NCBI GenBank assembly: GCA_026125665.1
Contig: JAHCKS010000007.1
Coordinates: forward strand, 1-64,000
DNA: 64,000 nucleotides
DNA from: Rubrivivax sp.
Lineage (GTDB): Bacteria > Pseudomonadota > Gammaproteobacteria > Burkholderiales > Burkholderiaceae_C
Reading direction: 5' to 3'
Shown here: in pieces, positions 7,101 to 15,693 of the stretch
How the letters are laid out: each line of letters opens with the position of its first letter
Position numbering within the stretch: position 1 is the stretch's first letter
Program-made: the position numbers and the translations under genes
Notes under the pieces: generated by a model
What the model saw: only the letters and a program-made list of their open reading frames with translations
What the model was told of the DNA's origin: nothing
Databases searched by the model: none

Positions 7101-7606
7101 GCGCGGACACCCACGCGCGACCCGTGTTCGTGGCGGTGTCGCTGGCCAGCGCTCGCGCCTTGGCAGCGCAGGGCTTCTGGTCCATGACCGCGCGCGAGCC
7201 CCGCGGCGAGCTGGCCGCGCTTCTCGCGGGCCCTCCGCTGCCGGCCGTCCCGGGTGGGGATGGTCGAGTCGCCTACGAGTGCACGCCGCCCCAGGCCAAG
7301 GCGCTGCACGCCTGGGTCGACGCCTTGCGCCGGGCGCTCGCGGCACAGGGCGCGACGCACCGCGATCGCGCCGCCTTGGCGCAGTGGGCGCGGCGCCTGC
7401 GCGAGGCAATGGGCGAGAAGTCGGCGGGTCTCCCACCTGCCCCACCTCCGGTGTGGGTCACGGGCACAGTGCCCGCCGAGAAGTGGACCGCCGACCGCTA
7501 CGCGGCCCACTGCATGACGAGCCTGCGCGAGCTGGTGGACTTCTCGCAGGGCGAGGCATGGGCCGAAGGCGATGGGCCGTGGCAACAGCATGGAGCCACG
7601 GCATGA
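7097..7606 (+). CDS. hypothetical protein of the primase operon
   Basis: A 169-residue protein starting at ATG 7097, overlapping the preceding stop (ATGA) and overlapping the next start likewise. It contains VSLASARALAAQGFWSMTAREPRGELAALL near the N-terminus and an Ala/Arg-rich helical middle; there are no membrane spans. I recognise no family. The strict ATGA coupling on both sides shows it belongs to one translational unit with the genes at 6762 and 7603. Confidence 0.6.
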   Translation: MSADTHARPVFVAVSLASARALAAQGFWSMTAREPRGELAALLAGPPLPAVPGGDGRVAYECTPPQAKALHAWVDALRRALAAQGATHRDRAALAQWARRLREAMGEKSAGLPPAPPPVWVTGTVPAEKWTADRYAAHCMTSLRELVDFSQGEAWAEGDGPWQQHGATA

Positions 7607-7890
7607 GCGGGCCACCGCTGTACCGTGCCGGCGGCGCGCCCACGCCCGGCGCCGTCTCGACGGCGCCGGCGCTGGCGGAGCGGGCGCGTGACCTGGCGAC
7701 GCGCGCGCAGTGGCTGCAGGCGGGCCTGGCGCTCGTGGGCGAGTGCTATGACAGCACCGACCCGGACAAGCGCAACCACGGTTCGTGGCTTGCGGACGCG
7801 ATGGCCGACCTGGCGGAGCGCATGGCACACGCCTGGGACGAGCTAGCTGTCGAGCTCGAGCTCGAGCGGGCAGCGGCCGCGCAAGGCTGA
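7603..7890 (+). CDS. small hypothetical protein of the primase operon
   Basis: A 95-residue, mainly helical protein starting at ATG 7603, which overlaps the previous stop as ATGA. The sequence ATRAQWLQAGLALVGECYD and the acidic tail DELAVELELERAA suggest helices with possible self-association. No family recognised. It ends 15 bases before the primase-helicase start, so it is the last small gene of the operon. Confidence 0.6.
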   Translation: MSGPPLYRAGGAPTPGAVSTAPALAERARDLATRAQWLQAGLALVGECYDSTDPDKRNHGSWLADAMADLAERMAHAWDELAVELELERAAAAQG

Positions 7891-7905
7891 AGGGGCGGCG
7901 CCGGA

Positions 7906-10900
7906 ATGCCGAAGCCGCGCGCACCTCGGGGCGCCGCCAGGTCGGCGCCGCCGCCGGCGGCGGAGCTGGTGAGTGCCGCGCTGGCCATCGTTCCGCCCGA
8001 CGTCGACCGCGACACGTGGGTGCGGTTGGCCATGGCGGTGAAGGCCGCGGGGCTGCCCGACGCGGCCGCCTTCGACCTGTGGAACGGTTGGAGCGCGCGC
8101 GGCGACAGCTACAGCGAGCGCGATGCGCGCGACACCTGGCGCAGCGTGAAGGCGGCGGGCTCGGTGACGGTGGCCACGCTCTTTGCGATCGCCAAGGAGC
8201 ACGGGTTCAGGTTCCCCGCCGGCGGCCGCGCACCGCGCATGCAACCCGCCGAGCGCACCGAGCTCGAGGAGGCGCGGCGGCGCGAGCGCACGGCCGAGGC
8301 CGCTGCACTCGCGAAGCGCCAGGCCGCAGGCGCGAAGCGCGCCGAAGCGGTGTGGGCCAAGGCGAGCGAGACACCTCCGGCAATGGGCGCGCCGTACCTC
8401 GAGCGCAAGGGCGTGCGCGCGCATGGGCTGCGCTTCCTGCCGGGTGGCGTGGCGCTGGTGCCGATGCGCGACGCGGCGGGCCGGTTATGGTCGGTGCAGC
8501 AGCTGCTGGCCAAGAAGCTGCGCGATGCACGCACGGGCGAGCCGGGCACGGACAAGCTCTATGGTCCGCCGAAGGCCGGGCCCGGCGAACCGGTGTCGTC
8601 GCGCAAGGTGGGGCTGTTCCACCTCATCGGCCAGGCCGAGGGCGCACCGGTGCTGCTGCTGGCCGAGGGTTACGCCACGGCCGCGAGCCTGCACGAGGCT
8701 ACGGGCCGCCCTGTAGCGGTGGCTTTCGACGCGGGCAACGTGGTGCACGTGGCGCGCGAGCTGCGCCAGGCGCACCCGGCGCTGCCGCTGCTGGTGTGCG
8801 GCGACGACGATCGCGCCACCGAGGCGCGCACGGGCAAGAACACCGGGCGCGAGAAGGCGGCGGCCGCGGTGGAGCTCGCCAGCGGCGGTGCGGGCCGTGC
8901 TCGAGCCGCGTTCCCGACGTTTGCGGCGCCTGGCGCTGGCCAGGACCTGCCGGCCGGCAAGGACTTCAACGACCTGGCGGCGATCGCCGGCGCTGACGAG
9001 GTGCGCCGCCAAGTGGAGGCGGCCGTGGCGCTGCTGCTGGCCGGCACGCCCGCGGAAGCGGCCCGAGCGGGCCCGAAACGGCCCGCTGGCGCCGCGATCG
9101 CCCGTGCGGACAAGGTAGCGGGCCAGGCCGCTGCCGCGTCGCGCCACGCCGAGCTGCTCGAGCACGAGCGCGCCGGCGGCGCGGGCGGCGGGGGCGGTGA
9201 CGATGGGTCCGGCCAGGTCGACGACGGCGCGGGCGAGGCCGACCCCTTCGGCGGCCGGCGAGACCCGTTCACGCTCGACGAGCTCGGCGTGTGGTTCCAC
9301 GGCCGCGACCGTGAAGGCAACGACAAGGCGCCGCAGTGGCTGTGCGCGCCGCTGGCGGCCACTGCGCGCACGCGCAGCGACGACGCCACGGGCTGGGGCT
9401 ACCTGCTCGAGTTCAAGGACCCGGACCGCAACGCCAAGGTGTGGGCCATGCCCGCGTCGATGCTGAGCGGGGACGGCACCGAGTGGGCCGCGCGTCTGCG
9501 CGACCTGGGCCTGCGCATGGCGCCAGGCAACGGCCCGCGCAACCTGGTGGCGCAGTACATCGACACGCGCAACCCGAGCGAGCGCGTGACGTGCACCGAT
9601 CGGGTGGGCTGGCACTCGTCCGTGTATGTGTTGCCCTCGGGCTGCATCGGCGAGGCCGAGGGCCGGCGCTACGTGTTCCAGAGCGAAGCGGGCATGGAGA
9701 ACACGTTCCGCCGGCACGGCGAGCTCGAGCAGTGGCGCCAGGCCGTGGCGGCGCCGGCGGCCGGCAACTCGCGGCTGGTGTTCGCCCTGAGCTGCGCCTT
9801 CGCCGGGCCCGTGCTGCGCCTGGCGGGCATGGAGAGCGGCGGCTTTCACCTGCGCGGCACCTCGAGCATGGGCAAGACCACGGCCCTGAAGGTGGCCGCC
9901 AGCGTGTGGGGCCGGCCGAGCTACATGCTGCGGTGGCGCACGACCGACAACGCGATCGAGGCCACGGCCGTGCAGCACTGCGACGGGCTGCTAATCCTGG
10001 ACGAGCTCGGCCAGCTCGACCCGAGCAAGGCCGGCGAGGTGGCCTACCTGCTGGCGAACGAGAGCGAGAAGGGGCGTGCCACCCGCATGGGCCTGGCGCG
10101 CAAGCGTCGCACGTGGCGGCTGCTGTTCCTGTCGTCGGGCGAGGTGGGCCTGGCCGCGCACATGGCCGAGGCCGGCAAGCGCGTGCAGGCGGGCATGGAG
10201 GTGCGCATGGTCGACGTGCCGCTCGACGCCGGTGCCGGCATGGGCGGCCTCGAGGTGCTGCACGGGCACGAGAGCCCGGGCGCCTTCGCCGATGCGCTGA
10301 CGGCGGCCGCGGCGCGGCTGTACGGCACCGCCGGGCACGCCTGGCTCGAGTGGGCCTGCGCGCATCACGGCGAGCTGCCCGAGCAGCTCGAGGGCCGCGT
10401 CGACGAGCTGCGCGCCGAGTTCGTGCCCGAGGCGGCCTCAGAGCAGTGCGGCGCGTGGGCTCGAGGTTCGCCCTGGTGGCCGCCGCCGGCGAGCTGGCCA
10501 GCGAGGCTGGCATCACCGGCTGGCCAGCCGGCCAGGCCACCTGGGCCGTGCGCGAGTGCTTCAACGCCTGGCTGGCGGCGCGCGGGCACCTGGACAACGG
10601 CGAGGAGGTCGCCATGGTTGCCCAGGTGCGCGCGTGCCTCGAGAAGAACGGCGAGGCGCTGTTCACCTGGGCGCACCGGGCGCTCGACGATCACAAGGCG
10701 GCCACGCCGATGCGCCTGGGCATCCGGCGCCTGGTCGACGAGGAAGGCCGGCCACTGAAGATCGACGCGGCCACCGAGTACGTCGACGGGCGCAGCACGC
10801 CCGAGAGCGTCGAGCGGCGGGGAGCCCTCGTCGAGTACCTGATCTTCCCGGAGGCGTGGAAGCGCGAGGTGTGCCGCGGCTTCGATCACACGGCGGTGGC

Positions 10901-11024
10901 GAAGGCACTGAAGAAGCTTGGCCACCTGCACCACGAGCGCGACCGATTGACATTCAAGCACCGGCTGCGGGGGCTTGGGCACGTGCCCATGTACCACGTG
11001 AAGCCGTCGATCTTCGGCGAGTAG
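7906..11024 (+). pseudogene. PriCT-2/Toprim/DUF927 primase-helicase, interrupted by a one-base frameshift
   Basis: The replication protein of the element, about 1040 residues if the frame is restored. Residues about 20-100 are PriCT-2-like (DTWVRLAMAVKAAGLPDAAAF); 160-375 hold a Toprim domain (AEGYATAASLHE near 253, CGDDDRAT near 298); 440-950 are a DUF927 ATPase with Walker A GTSSMGKTT near 651 and Walker B LLILDELGQ near 695. After base 10446 the frame shifts: GAGCAG-TGCGG lacks one G compared with the expected E-Q-V-R-R. The broken frame ends at 10758, while the true C-terminus (RFALVAAAGELAS onward) continues in another frame to 11024. It is either a recent mutation or a sequencing error. 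Confidence 0.85.
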
Positions 11025-11138
11025 GGGCCCGCCGATGGGTTAGGCAACGTCCTCCCCGCTTGGTGAGCCGATCGAAGCCCCCTTGGCCGCGGGGTGTGAC
11101 AAACGACGGTGAACGTTGGCCTCCCGCGAAGGGTCTAA

Positions 11139-11167
11139 TTGACATTGCCCGCCGGCGCTGCAATAAC
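11139..11167 (+). promoter_or_regulatory. sigma-70 promoter of the TIGR04255 cassette
   Basis: A perfect -35 TTGACA (11139-11144), a 17-base spacer and a -10 AATAAC (11162-11167, four of six matches) lie 75 bases before the first cassette gene. It is one of few clean consensus promoters in the window and shows the cassette is transcribed independently of the primase operon. Confidence 0.65.
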
Positions 11168-11169
11168 CT
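11158..11169 (+). repeat. 12-bp direct repeat, left copy, bounding the three-gene cassette
   Basis: CTGCAATAACCT occurs here and again at 13467-13478, just outside the three-gene cassette. The left copy overlaps the -10 box. An exact AT-containing 12-mer at both borders of a compact cargo block is unlikely by chance and may mark an insertion or recombination scar. Confidence 0.4.
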
Positions 11170-11241
11170 CGCCCCCCAAAGCCGCCCACTCCGCGATGCC
11201 CTGTCAGCACGTTCGTCCCTCCCGCGCGATTGGTGTGCGTG

Positions 11242-12042
11242 ATGTCTGAGCTTCAGGGGGCAGAGGTGCTGCCCCACTACGGAAAGCCGCCCCTCAATGA
11301 GGTGGTGTTTACTCTCCGCGTTAGGTCGCCGGGCTTCAGGATCGGCCATGTCGGCCTCTTCTGGTCGAAGGTCAGGGACACGTTTCCGCAGGTGGCAAGC
11401 CAGCCGCCAATCGGGTCCGCTGACGGCCAGGTGCCAGTTGAGGAGCCGACTGGCCTGCCGTGGATCCGAACGTGGCTGATCAGCAAGGACGAGACTCGCT
11501 TGCTTCAGGTTCAGCAGGATCGATTCATCTTCAACTGGCGGCAACGAGGAGAGCACGAGTACCCTCGGTTCGAGAGCCTCCGCCTGGAGGCGTTCAGGTG
11601 GTTCGAGGCATATGAGCAGTTCCACATCGACGCAGGCTTAGGCGCCCTCTCTCTTGTCGGAACAGAGCTGTCCTACATCAACCACATCAAGCAGGGAGTC
11701 GAGGTCAGCGCGCTCGACGAGATTGCCTCGGTTCTTCCGTTCCTGAATGCGCCTGCGGCCGGCGCGCTTGGTCGACCGAGAGTGCTCGGATGGAGCGGGC
11801 AGTTTGAGCTCCCCGGCGGAGCGGGCCTACTGCGTGCGCAGGTTGGCCTTGCTGTGCAACGACAGTCCAAGGCACAGCTGTACCAGTTTGAGCTCATGGC
11901 GCAGTCAAGGCAGGGCGTGGTCGGCAGTCTCGCGGCGGCCAACCCGTGGTTCGATGGCGCGCGCAAGGCCATCGTGCTCACCTTCGCAGACCTGACAGAC
12001 ATGCGCGTGCAGCGCGACATCTGGGAGAGGCGAGATGCTTAG
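11242..12042 (+). CDS. TIGR04255-family protein
   Basis: A 266-residue protein from ATG 11242; upstream in-frame TTG 11230 and GTG 11233 are less likely. The N-terminal pattern YGKPPLNEVVFTLRV, followed by a GLFW...FPQV segment and a mid-protein LSYINHI, matches the TIGR04255 family, a sporadically distributed group of unknown function often in accessory DNA. No catalytic motif, signal peptide or membrane span is visible. Codon use is less GC-biased than in the chromosomal genes to the right. It overlaps the next gene by 8 bases and shares the promoter at 11139-11167. Family call is good; role unknown. Confidence 0.75.
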   Translation: MSELQGAEVLPHYGKPPLNEVVFTLRVRSPGFRIGHVGLFWSKVRDTFPQVASQPPIGSADGQVPVEEPTGLPWIRTWLISKDETRLLQVQQDRFIFNWRQRGEHEYPRFESLRLEAFRWFEAYEQFHIDAGLGALSLVGTELSYINHIKQGVEVSALDEIASVLPFLNAPAAGALGRPRVLGWSGQFELPGGAGLLRAQVGLAVQRQSKAQLYQFELMAQSRQGVVGSLAAANPWFDGARKAIVLTFADLTDMRVQRDIWERRDA

Positions 12043-12754
12043 CGCTGAAGTGCATGTGGCGAGGCGGGTGAGCAGGGCGGCGACCGATGACGCGGGTCTA
12101 CTGTCTGAGGCGTGGACCTCGAGCGGCTTCGGAGAACTCGAGTCCAGCGATCAGGCGCAGGAGGTGGCGCCCTCCGCTTACACCGTGGGCGCGTTCCGCG
12201 GGCGAGGGTCAAGCACCGGTCAATCGTTGACGCTTGTCATCGAGGGTGAGCCAACCGGCACGAGGACCGCGCTGGCGGCGGAGCCCGTCGCCGGTGGTGC
12301 CGCCGATCTGCTGGCGCGGTACCGGCACTGGCTGCTGATCCCCGACGGTGGCAGCGCTGCTGGCGGGGGTGCGGCCGTCGAGTCGGAGATCTGTGCGCTC
12401 GAGGCGAGCGAGGAGGTGGCAAACCGGGCCGCGATTGCTGCCCAGTTGCGCTTGGCGATCGAGGATTTCGAGTCACCGGAAGAAGCCTTCTCCCCTGAGG
12501 CGCTCAGCGACTTCGCGGCGTTCATGCGGCGACATGGGACGCTGCCGACGCCAGACGTGGACTCCGCGTCCGGGGCTCGGGTCTACGCTCGATGGAGGGG
12601 AAGCGACACCAGTCTGGTGAGCCTCTGGTTTCGCGGGCAGGGGATCGTGACGATGGTGCGCTTCGACTGTGGAGCAAGGAGCTCACGCTCGTACACAACG
12701 GCGGAGCTCGAGGACCTGGGTATTGAGGGCATCATCCGCGCCGCGCTCGGGTGA
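12035..12754 (+). CDS. hypothetical partner of the TIGR04255 protein
   Basis: A 239-residue soluble protein, start ATG 12035 inside the end of the preceding gene. It has an acidic, Ala/Glu-rich middle with SPEEAFSPEALSDFAAFMRRHG and a C-terminal part with beta-type alternation (VYARWRGSDTSLVSLWFRG, GIVTMVRFDCG). No family was recognised. Overlap with both neighbours (next gene starts at the base after its stop) indicates a co-translated three-component unit. Confidence 0.65.
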   Translation: MLSAEVHVARRVSRAATDDAGLLSEAWTSSGFGELESSDQAQEVAPSAYTVGAFRGRGSSTGQSLTLVIEGEPTGTRTALAAEPVAGGAADLLARYRHWLLIPDGGSAAGGGAAVESEICALEASEEVANRAAIAAQLRLAIEDFESPEEAFSPEALSDFAAFMRRHGTLPTPDVDSASGARVYARWRGSDTSLVSLWFRGQGIVTMVRFDCGARSSRSYTTAELEDLGIEGIIRAALG

Positions 12755-13183
12755 ATGAAGGGGGACGACCTGCCCGCGGGGCACCACTGGGCCCGGCACG
12801 TGACTCGGGGCAAGATCAGCGAAGCTGGCGTGCTCACGGGGGCGGCGTTCAGGTGGGATCCCGACGGTGTGTCGGGGAACCACGTCGAGCATTTCGGCCG
12901 CGGGGTGACGCTCGACGCCCTGCGGTCCGTTCGCGCGGCTCTCCGCCTCACGATCAAGCCGACGGACAGCATGGCCGTGTTCAGCGTGGACGCGCTGTGC
13001 GCGGAGGCCGTTCGTGTCGTTGAAGACCCGCTGGAGGCCGAGGGTGCTTGGCCACCAAACCCGTCGCACGCCTTGATCGTTACCCGCGAAGAGCTGACGC
13101 CGGAGCAGCTTGACGAGTTGAGCGAGGCGCTAGCGGCATGCGAACTGCGGGAGCGGCGCACTCGCATGTCGGAGCTTCTCTAG
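12755..13183 (+). CDS. hypothetical third protein of the cassette
   Basis: A 142-residue protein whose ATG follows directly on the TGA of the preceding gene. The N-terminal half reads as a small beta-rich domain (HHWARHVTRGKISEAGVLTGAAFRW); the C-terminus is helical and acidic (LTPEQLDELSEALAACELRER). No known motif was seen. It ends the cassette and, with the right copy of the 12-bp repeat 284 bases downstream, lies near the end of the accessory region. Confidence 0.65.
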   Translation: MKGDDLPAGHHWARHVTRGKISEAGVLTGAAFRWDPDGVSGNHVEHFGRGVTLDALRSVRAALRLTIKPTDSMAVFSVDALCAEAVRVVEDPLEAEGAWPPNPSHALIVTREELTPEQLDELSEALAACELRERRTRMSELL

Positions 13184-13576
13184 AGCCTTGCCGGCCGCGA
13201 GGCCCCCTTTGTGTGGGGCAGCAGCCGCTGTCCCGTTCTGGCAGGCGACCGGGGACAGGTATTCCTGGCTGCCGGGGACGGTGAAAGCCTGTGACGACAA
13301 CCACTTACGCACGGCTGCCCCCGCGTCCACGGCGTCCCCGGTGCAAATGAGCACAAGGGCGGTTCGTGCGGCTGGAGTTGAGTGGCGTTCGCGCCATCTT
13401 GGGACTGCGCTAGGATCTCCAGAAGCGCAACCTGACCGGGGCAGCGCCGCGACCACGCAGTAACTTCTGCAATAACCTGACGCGGCCGAAGTCTGGAAAG
13501 CGAGCGCCCATGCGGCTTTCGGGGCTTCTTGTGAGGGAGCCCCAGCCACCAACTCTGCAGGGAGCGGGTGCGCAGC
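13184..13576. other. gene-free stretch at the right edge of the integrated element
   Basis: These 393 bases hold no supportable gene. They contain several partly matching GGGGAC/GTCCCC segments that could pair, and the right CTGCAATAACCT copy. They also contain a hairpin (GGGTGC/GCACCC) overlapping the possible start of the Wzi gene. The chromosome/element junction probably lies here, because chromosomal surface genes begin immediately after. No tRNA gene or evident att core was found. Confidence 0.4.
13467..13478 (+). repeat. 12-bp direct repeat, right copy
   Basis: Exact match of CTGCAATAACCT at 11158-11169. Unlike the left copy it has no -35 box at promoter distance, so a shared promoter function does not explain the repeat. 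Confidence 0.4.
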
Positions 13577-14938
13577 ATGTGCACCCGCGGTCGCGGCAAC
13601 AAGAACATCTCTCGCCGGGCCCCGATGTTGCGCCCTTCCATTCGCGCGCTCGTCGCGTGGAGCCTGGCCGTCTGCGGCGGCCCGGGCTGGGCCGGCCTTT
13701 CGCTCGACGCGGCGCTCTCGCGCGACCGGGAGTGGCAGCTCGGCAACACGTGGAGCAGCGTCGCGCCGCTGACGCCCGCGCCGGGCCTGTGGCTCGCCGC
13801 CGGTGGCCCGCGCATCGACGCGCCGCAGCTCACGGCCGACGTTCTCGCCGGGCGTGGCGGCGCGCGCTTCGTGTCGCAGGCCGGCGGGCGGGGCCCCTGG
13901 CGCTGGCAACTGGGGGTCGCGGTCGCGCGGCAGATCTCGCCGCGCGCCAGCCTCGAGGGCAGTGCCGTCGTGCTCGACGTCGGCGACGAGCCCGGCAGCG
14001 GCGAGTTCTACGCCGCCGTGCAACGCCGCCACTGGGGCCCGGGCTGGGCGGGCAGCCTCATCCTCGACGGCGCAGCCCCTGCCGTCGCGAACGTCGGCTG
14101 GCGCCGCACCGCGGTGCAGTCCAGCCGGAGCCCCTGGCTCGGCTGGCTCGGGCCGTTCGCCGCCGACTTCTTCGCCGGCCGGTTGCAGGGCCACGACGTG
14201 CCGCGGCGCCCGACCTTCATGGGCGCACGCGTGCAGCTCGGGCCTCATCCGCGAGTCGAGGTGGGCCTGTCGCGCACCATCCAGTGGGGTGGCCGCGGCC
14301 GTGACGAGAGCTCGAGCTCGTTCTTCAACGCCATCATCGGCAACGACAACGTCGGCTTCGACGGCATCACCAAGGAGAACGAACCGGGCAACCAGCTCGC
14401 CGGCATCGACGTGCGCTGGACCTTCGACGAGGCGAAGCGCACGGCGCTGTACGCGCAGCTCGTCGGCGAGGACGAGGCCGGCCACTTCACGAGCCGCCAC
14501 ATGCTGCTGCTCGGTGTCGATGCCACCAGGACGACCGAGCGCGGCAGCGCGCGCTTCTTCGCCGAGATCGTCGACACGCTCGCCGGCCGCATTGCCGACG
14601 ACCCGCGGCCGACGGCCGCCTACCGGCACTCGGTGTACGAGCAGGGCTACACGCAGCAGCACTTCCCGCTCGGCCATCCGGTCGGCGGCGACGCCTGGCT
14701 CGTCACGGCCGGATGGATCCTTCAGCGCCCGGGCTGGCAGGCCAAGGCGTCGCTGGCGGCGGGCCGTGCCGAGCCCACGGCCCAGTTCTTCACCAGCGGG
14801 CGAGTCCTCGGCGCCGACGGCGCGCTGCAGATCGACGCCGGCGCGGCCACGCGCATCGGCCTCAGCGCGCAGTGGTGGCGCGACCCGCTGCACCGCCGGC
14901 ACGCGGTGCAGCTGTGGTGGCAAGGGCGGCTGCCGTAG
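13577..14938 (+). CDS. wzi: Wzi-family capsule assembly outer-membrane protein
   Basis: A 453-residue protein. The family pattern is clear: an N-terminal signal sequence (hydrophobic LVAWSLAVCGG, cleavage near PGWAG), FYAAVQRRHWGPGW, GWRRTAVQSSRSPWLGWLGPF, VPRRPTFMGARVQL and LSRTIQWGGRGR, with alternating barrel strands to the C-terminus. Wzi is a beta-barrel lectin that anchors group 1-type capsular polysaccharide to the outer membrane. ATG 13577 has AGGGAG upstream; ATG 13625 would give a more standard short signal peptide but lacks a ribosome site. It stands next to regulators and nonulosonic-acid genes, in keeping with capsule or exopolysaccharide attachment. Confidence 0.85.
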   Translation: MCTRGRGNKNISRRAPMLRPSIRALVAWSLAVCGGPGWAGLSLDAALSRDREWQLGNTWSSVAPLTPAPGLWLAAGGPRIDAPQLTADVLAGRGGARFVSQAGGRGPWRWQLGVAVARQISPRASLEGSAVVLDVGDEPGSGEFYAAVQRRHWGPGWAGSLILDGAAPAVANVGWRRTAVQSSRSPWLGWLGPFAADFFAGRLQGHDVPRRPTFMGARVQLGPHPRVEVGLSRTIQWGGRGRDESSSSFFNAIIGNDNVGFDGITKENEPGNQLAGIDVRWTFDEAKRTALYAQLVGEDEAGHFTSRHMLLLGVDATRTTERGSARFFAEIVDTLAGRIADDPRPTAAYRHSVYEQGYTQQHFPLGHPVGGDAWLVTAGWILQRPGWQAKASLAAGRAEPTAQFFTSGRVLGADGALQIDAGAATRIGLSAQWWRDPLHRRHAVQLWWQGRLP

Positions 14939-14988
14939 CGGCGTGGCGCGCCCACTCGACGAAGGCTGTGCCCGGCAGCGGCCGCGCC

Positions 14989-15519
14989 TCAGGCGGCCAT
15001 CAGCTGCGCCCGGGCGCGGTGCAGGCGCACGAACAGGTTGTTCTCGCTGATGCCGAGCGTGCGGCAGACGTCGGCGCTGTCCTCGTCGGCCAGCACGCGC
15101 TGCTCGAAGGCCTCGCGCAGCGTGGCCGGCAGCGCGCGGATGCGCGCCAGCGCGTGGTGCAGGCGCTCGCGCTGCGCCGCCAGCTCGTCCGGCCGGGGCC
15201 ACGGGCACTCCAGCTCCGGGGCGTGCGGCATGTCGCCATCGGCGTCGCTGCCGCTGTCCAGGCTCTCGTGCCCCTGGCGCGTGCGCACCAGGTCGACGAT
15301 CTTGTTCTTCAGGATCGCCGTCAGCCAGGTGCGCAGCGAGGCGCGGCCGTCGAAGTGCGCGCGGCCGGTCATCACGGCCTCGAACACGTCGTGCACCAGG
15401 TCCTCGGCCAGGCTCGGGTCGAGCAGCCGCCGGCGCGCGAAGCGCACCAGGGCGCCGCGTTCGGCGACGAGCGAGGGCCAGTCGGGTTGCCGCGTGGCGA
15501 AGGCGATCGGCGTGCTCAT
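14989..15519 (-). CDS. ECF-type RNA polymerase sigma factor
   Basis: A 176-residue sigma-70 family protein, start ATG 15519 with GAGGCC upstream. Sigma region 2 spans about residues 15-85 (VRFARRRLLDPSLAEDLVHDVFEAVM, LRTWLTAILKNKIVDLVR), and region 4 spans about 115-175 (ALPATLREAFEQRVLADEDSADVCRTLGISENNLFVRLHRARAQL). A linker of about 30 residues, rich in Asp and Pro, joins them. It directs RNA polymerase to a stress or envelope regulon. No anti-sigma (zf-HC2 or FecR) gene lies beside it: the gene ends facing wzi and starts facing away from the two-component genes. Regulation is therefore unclear from the sequence. Confidence 0.85.
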   Translation of the reverse strand: MSTPIAFATRQPDWPSLVAERGALVRFARRRLLDPSLAEDLVHDVFEAVMTGRAHFDGRASLRTWLTAILKNKIVDLVRTRQGHESLDSGSDADGDMPHAPELECPWPRPDELAAQRERLHHALARIRALPATLREAFEQRVLADEDSADVCRTLGISENNLFVRLHRARAQLMAA

Positions 15520-15693
15520 GGGGGTTGGCCTCGGGCGGTGGGGCGATGGCTACACTGTCCGCGCCGCCGCTCGCGTGCCGCTCACCGAAGATCACAGCCA
15601 GATCACATCGCGTTGGCAACCCGGCCGGCGCGGGCGGTCGCCGCCGCGGCCGCCTGCGGTAAGGAGCCGCTCGCCCCAGCCGACCGACACCCG

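Noticed and set aside
5240-7606. A 788-codon open frame on the plus strand
   Set aside because: Its first two thirds lie antisense to the well supported gene at 5333-6343; only the last part (from ATG 7097) has a coding character and operon overlap.
13448-13478. Second promoter at the right CTGCAATAACCT copy
   Set aside because: AATAAC is present but no TTGACA-like box lies at 16-18 bases upstream.
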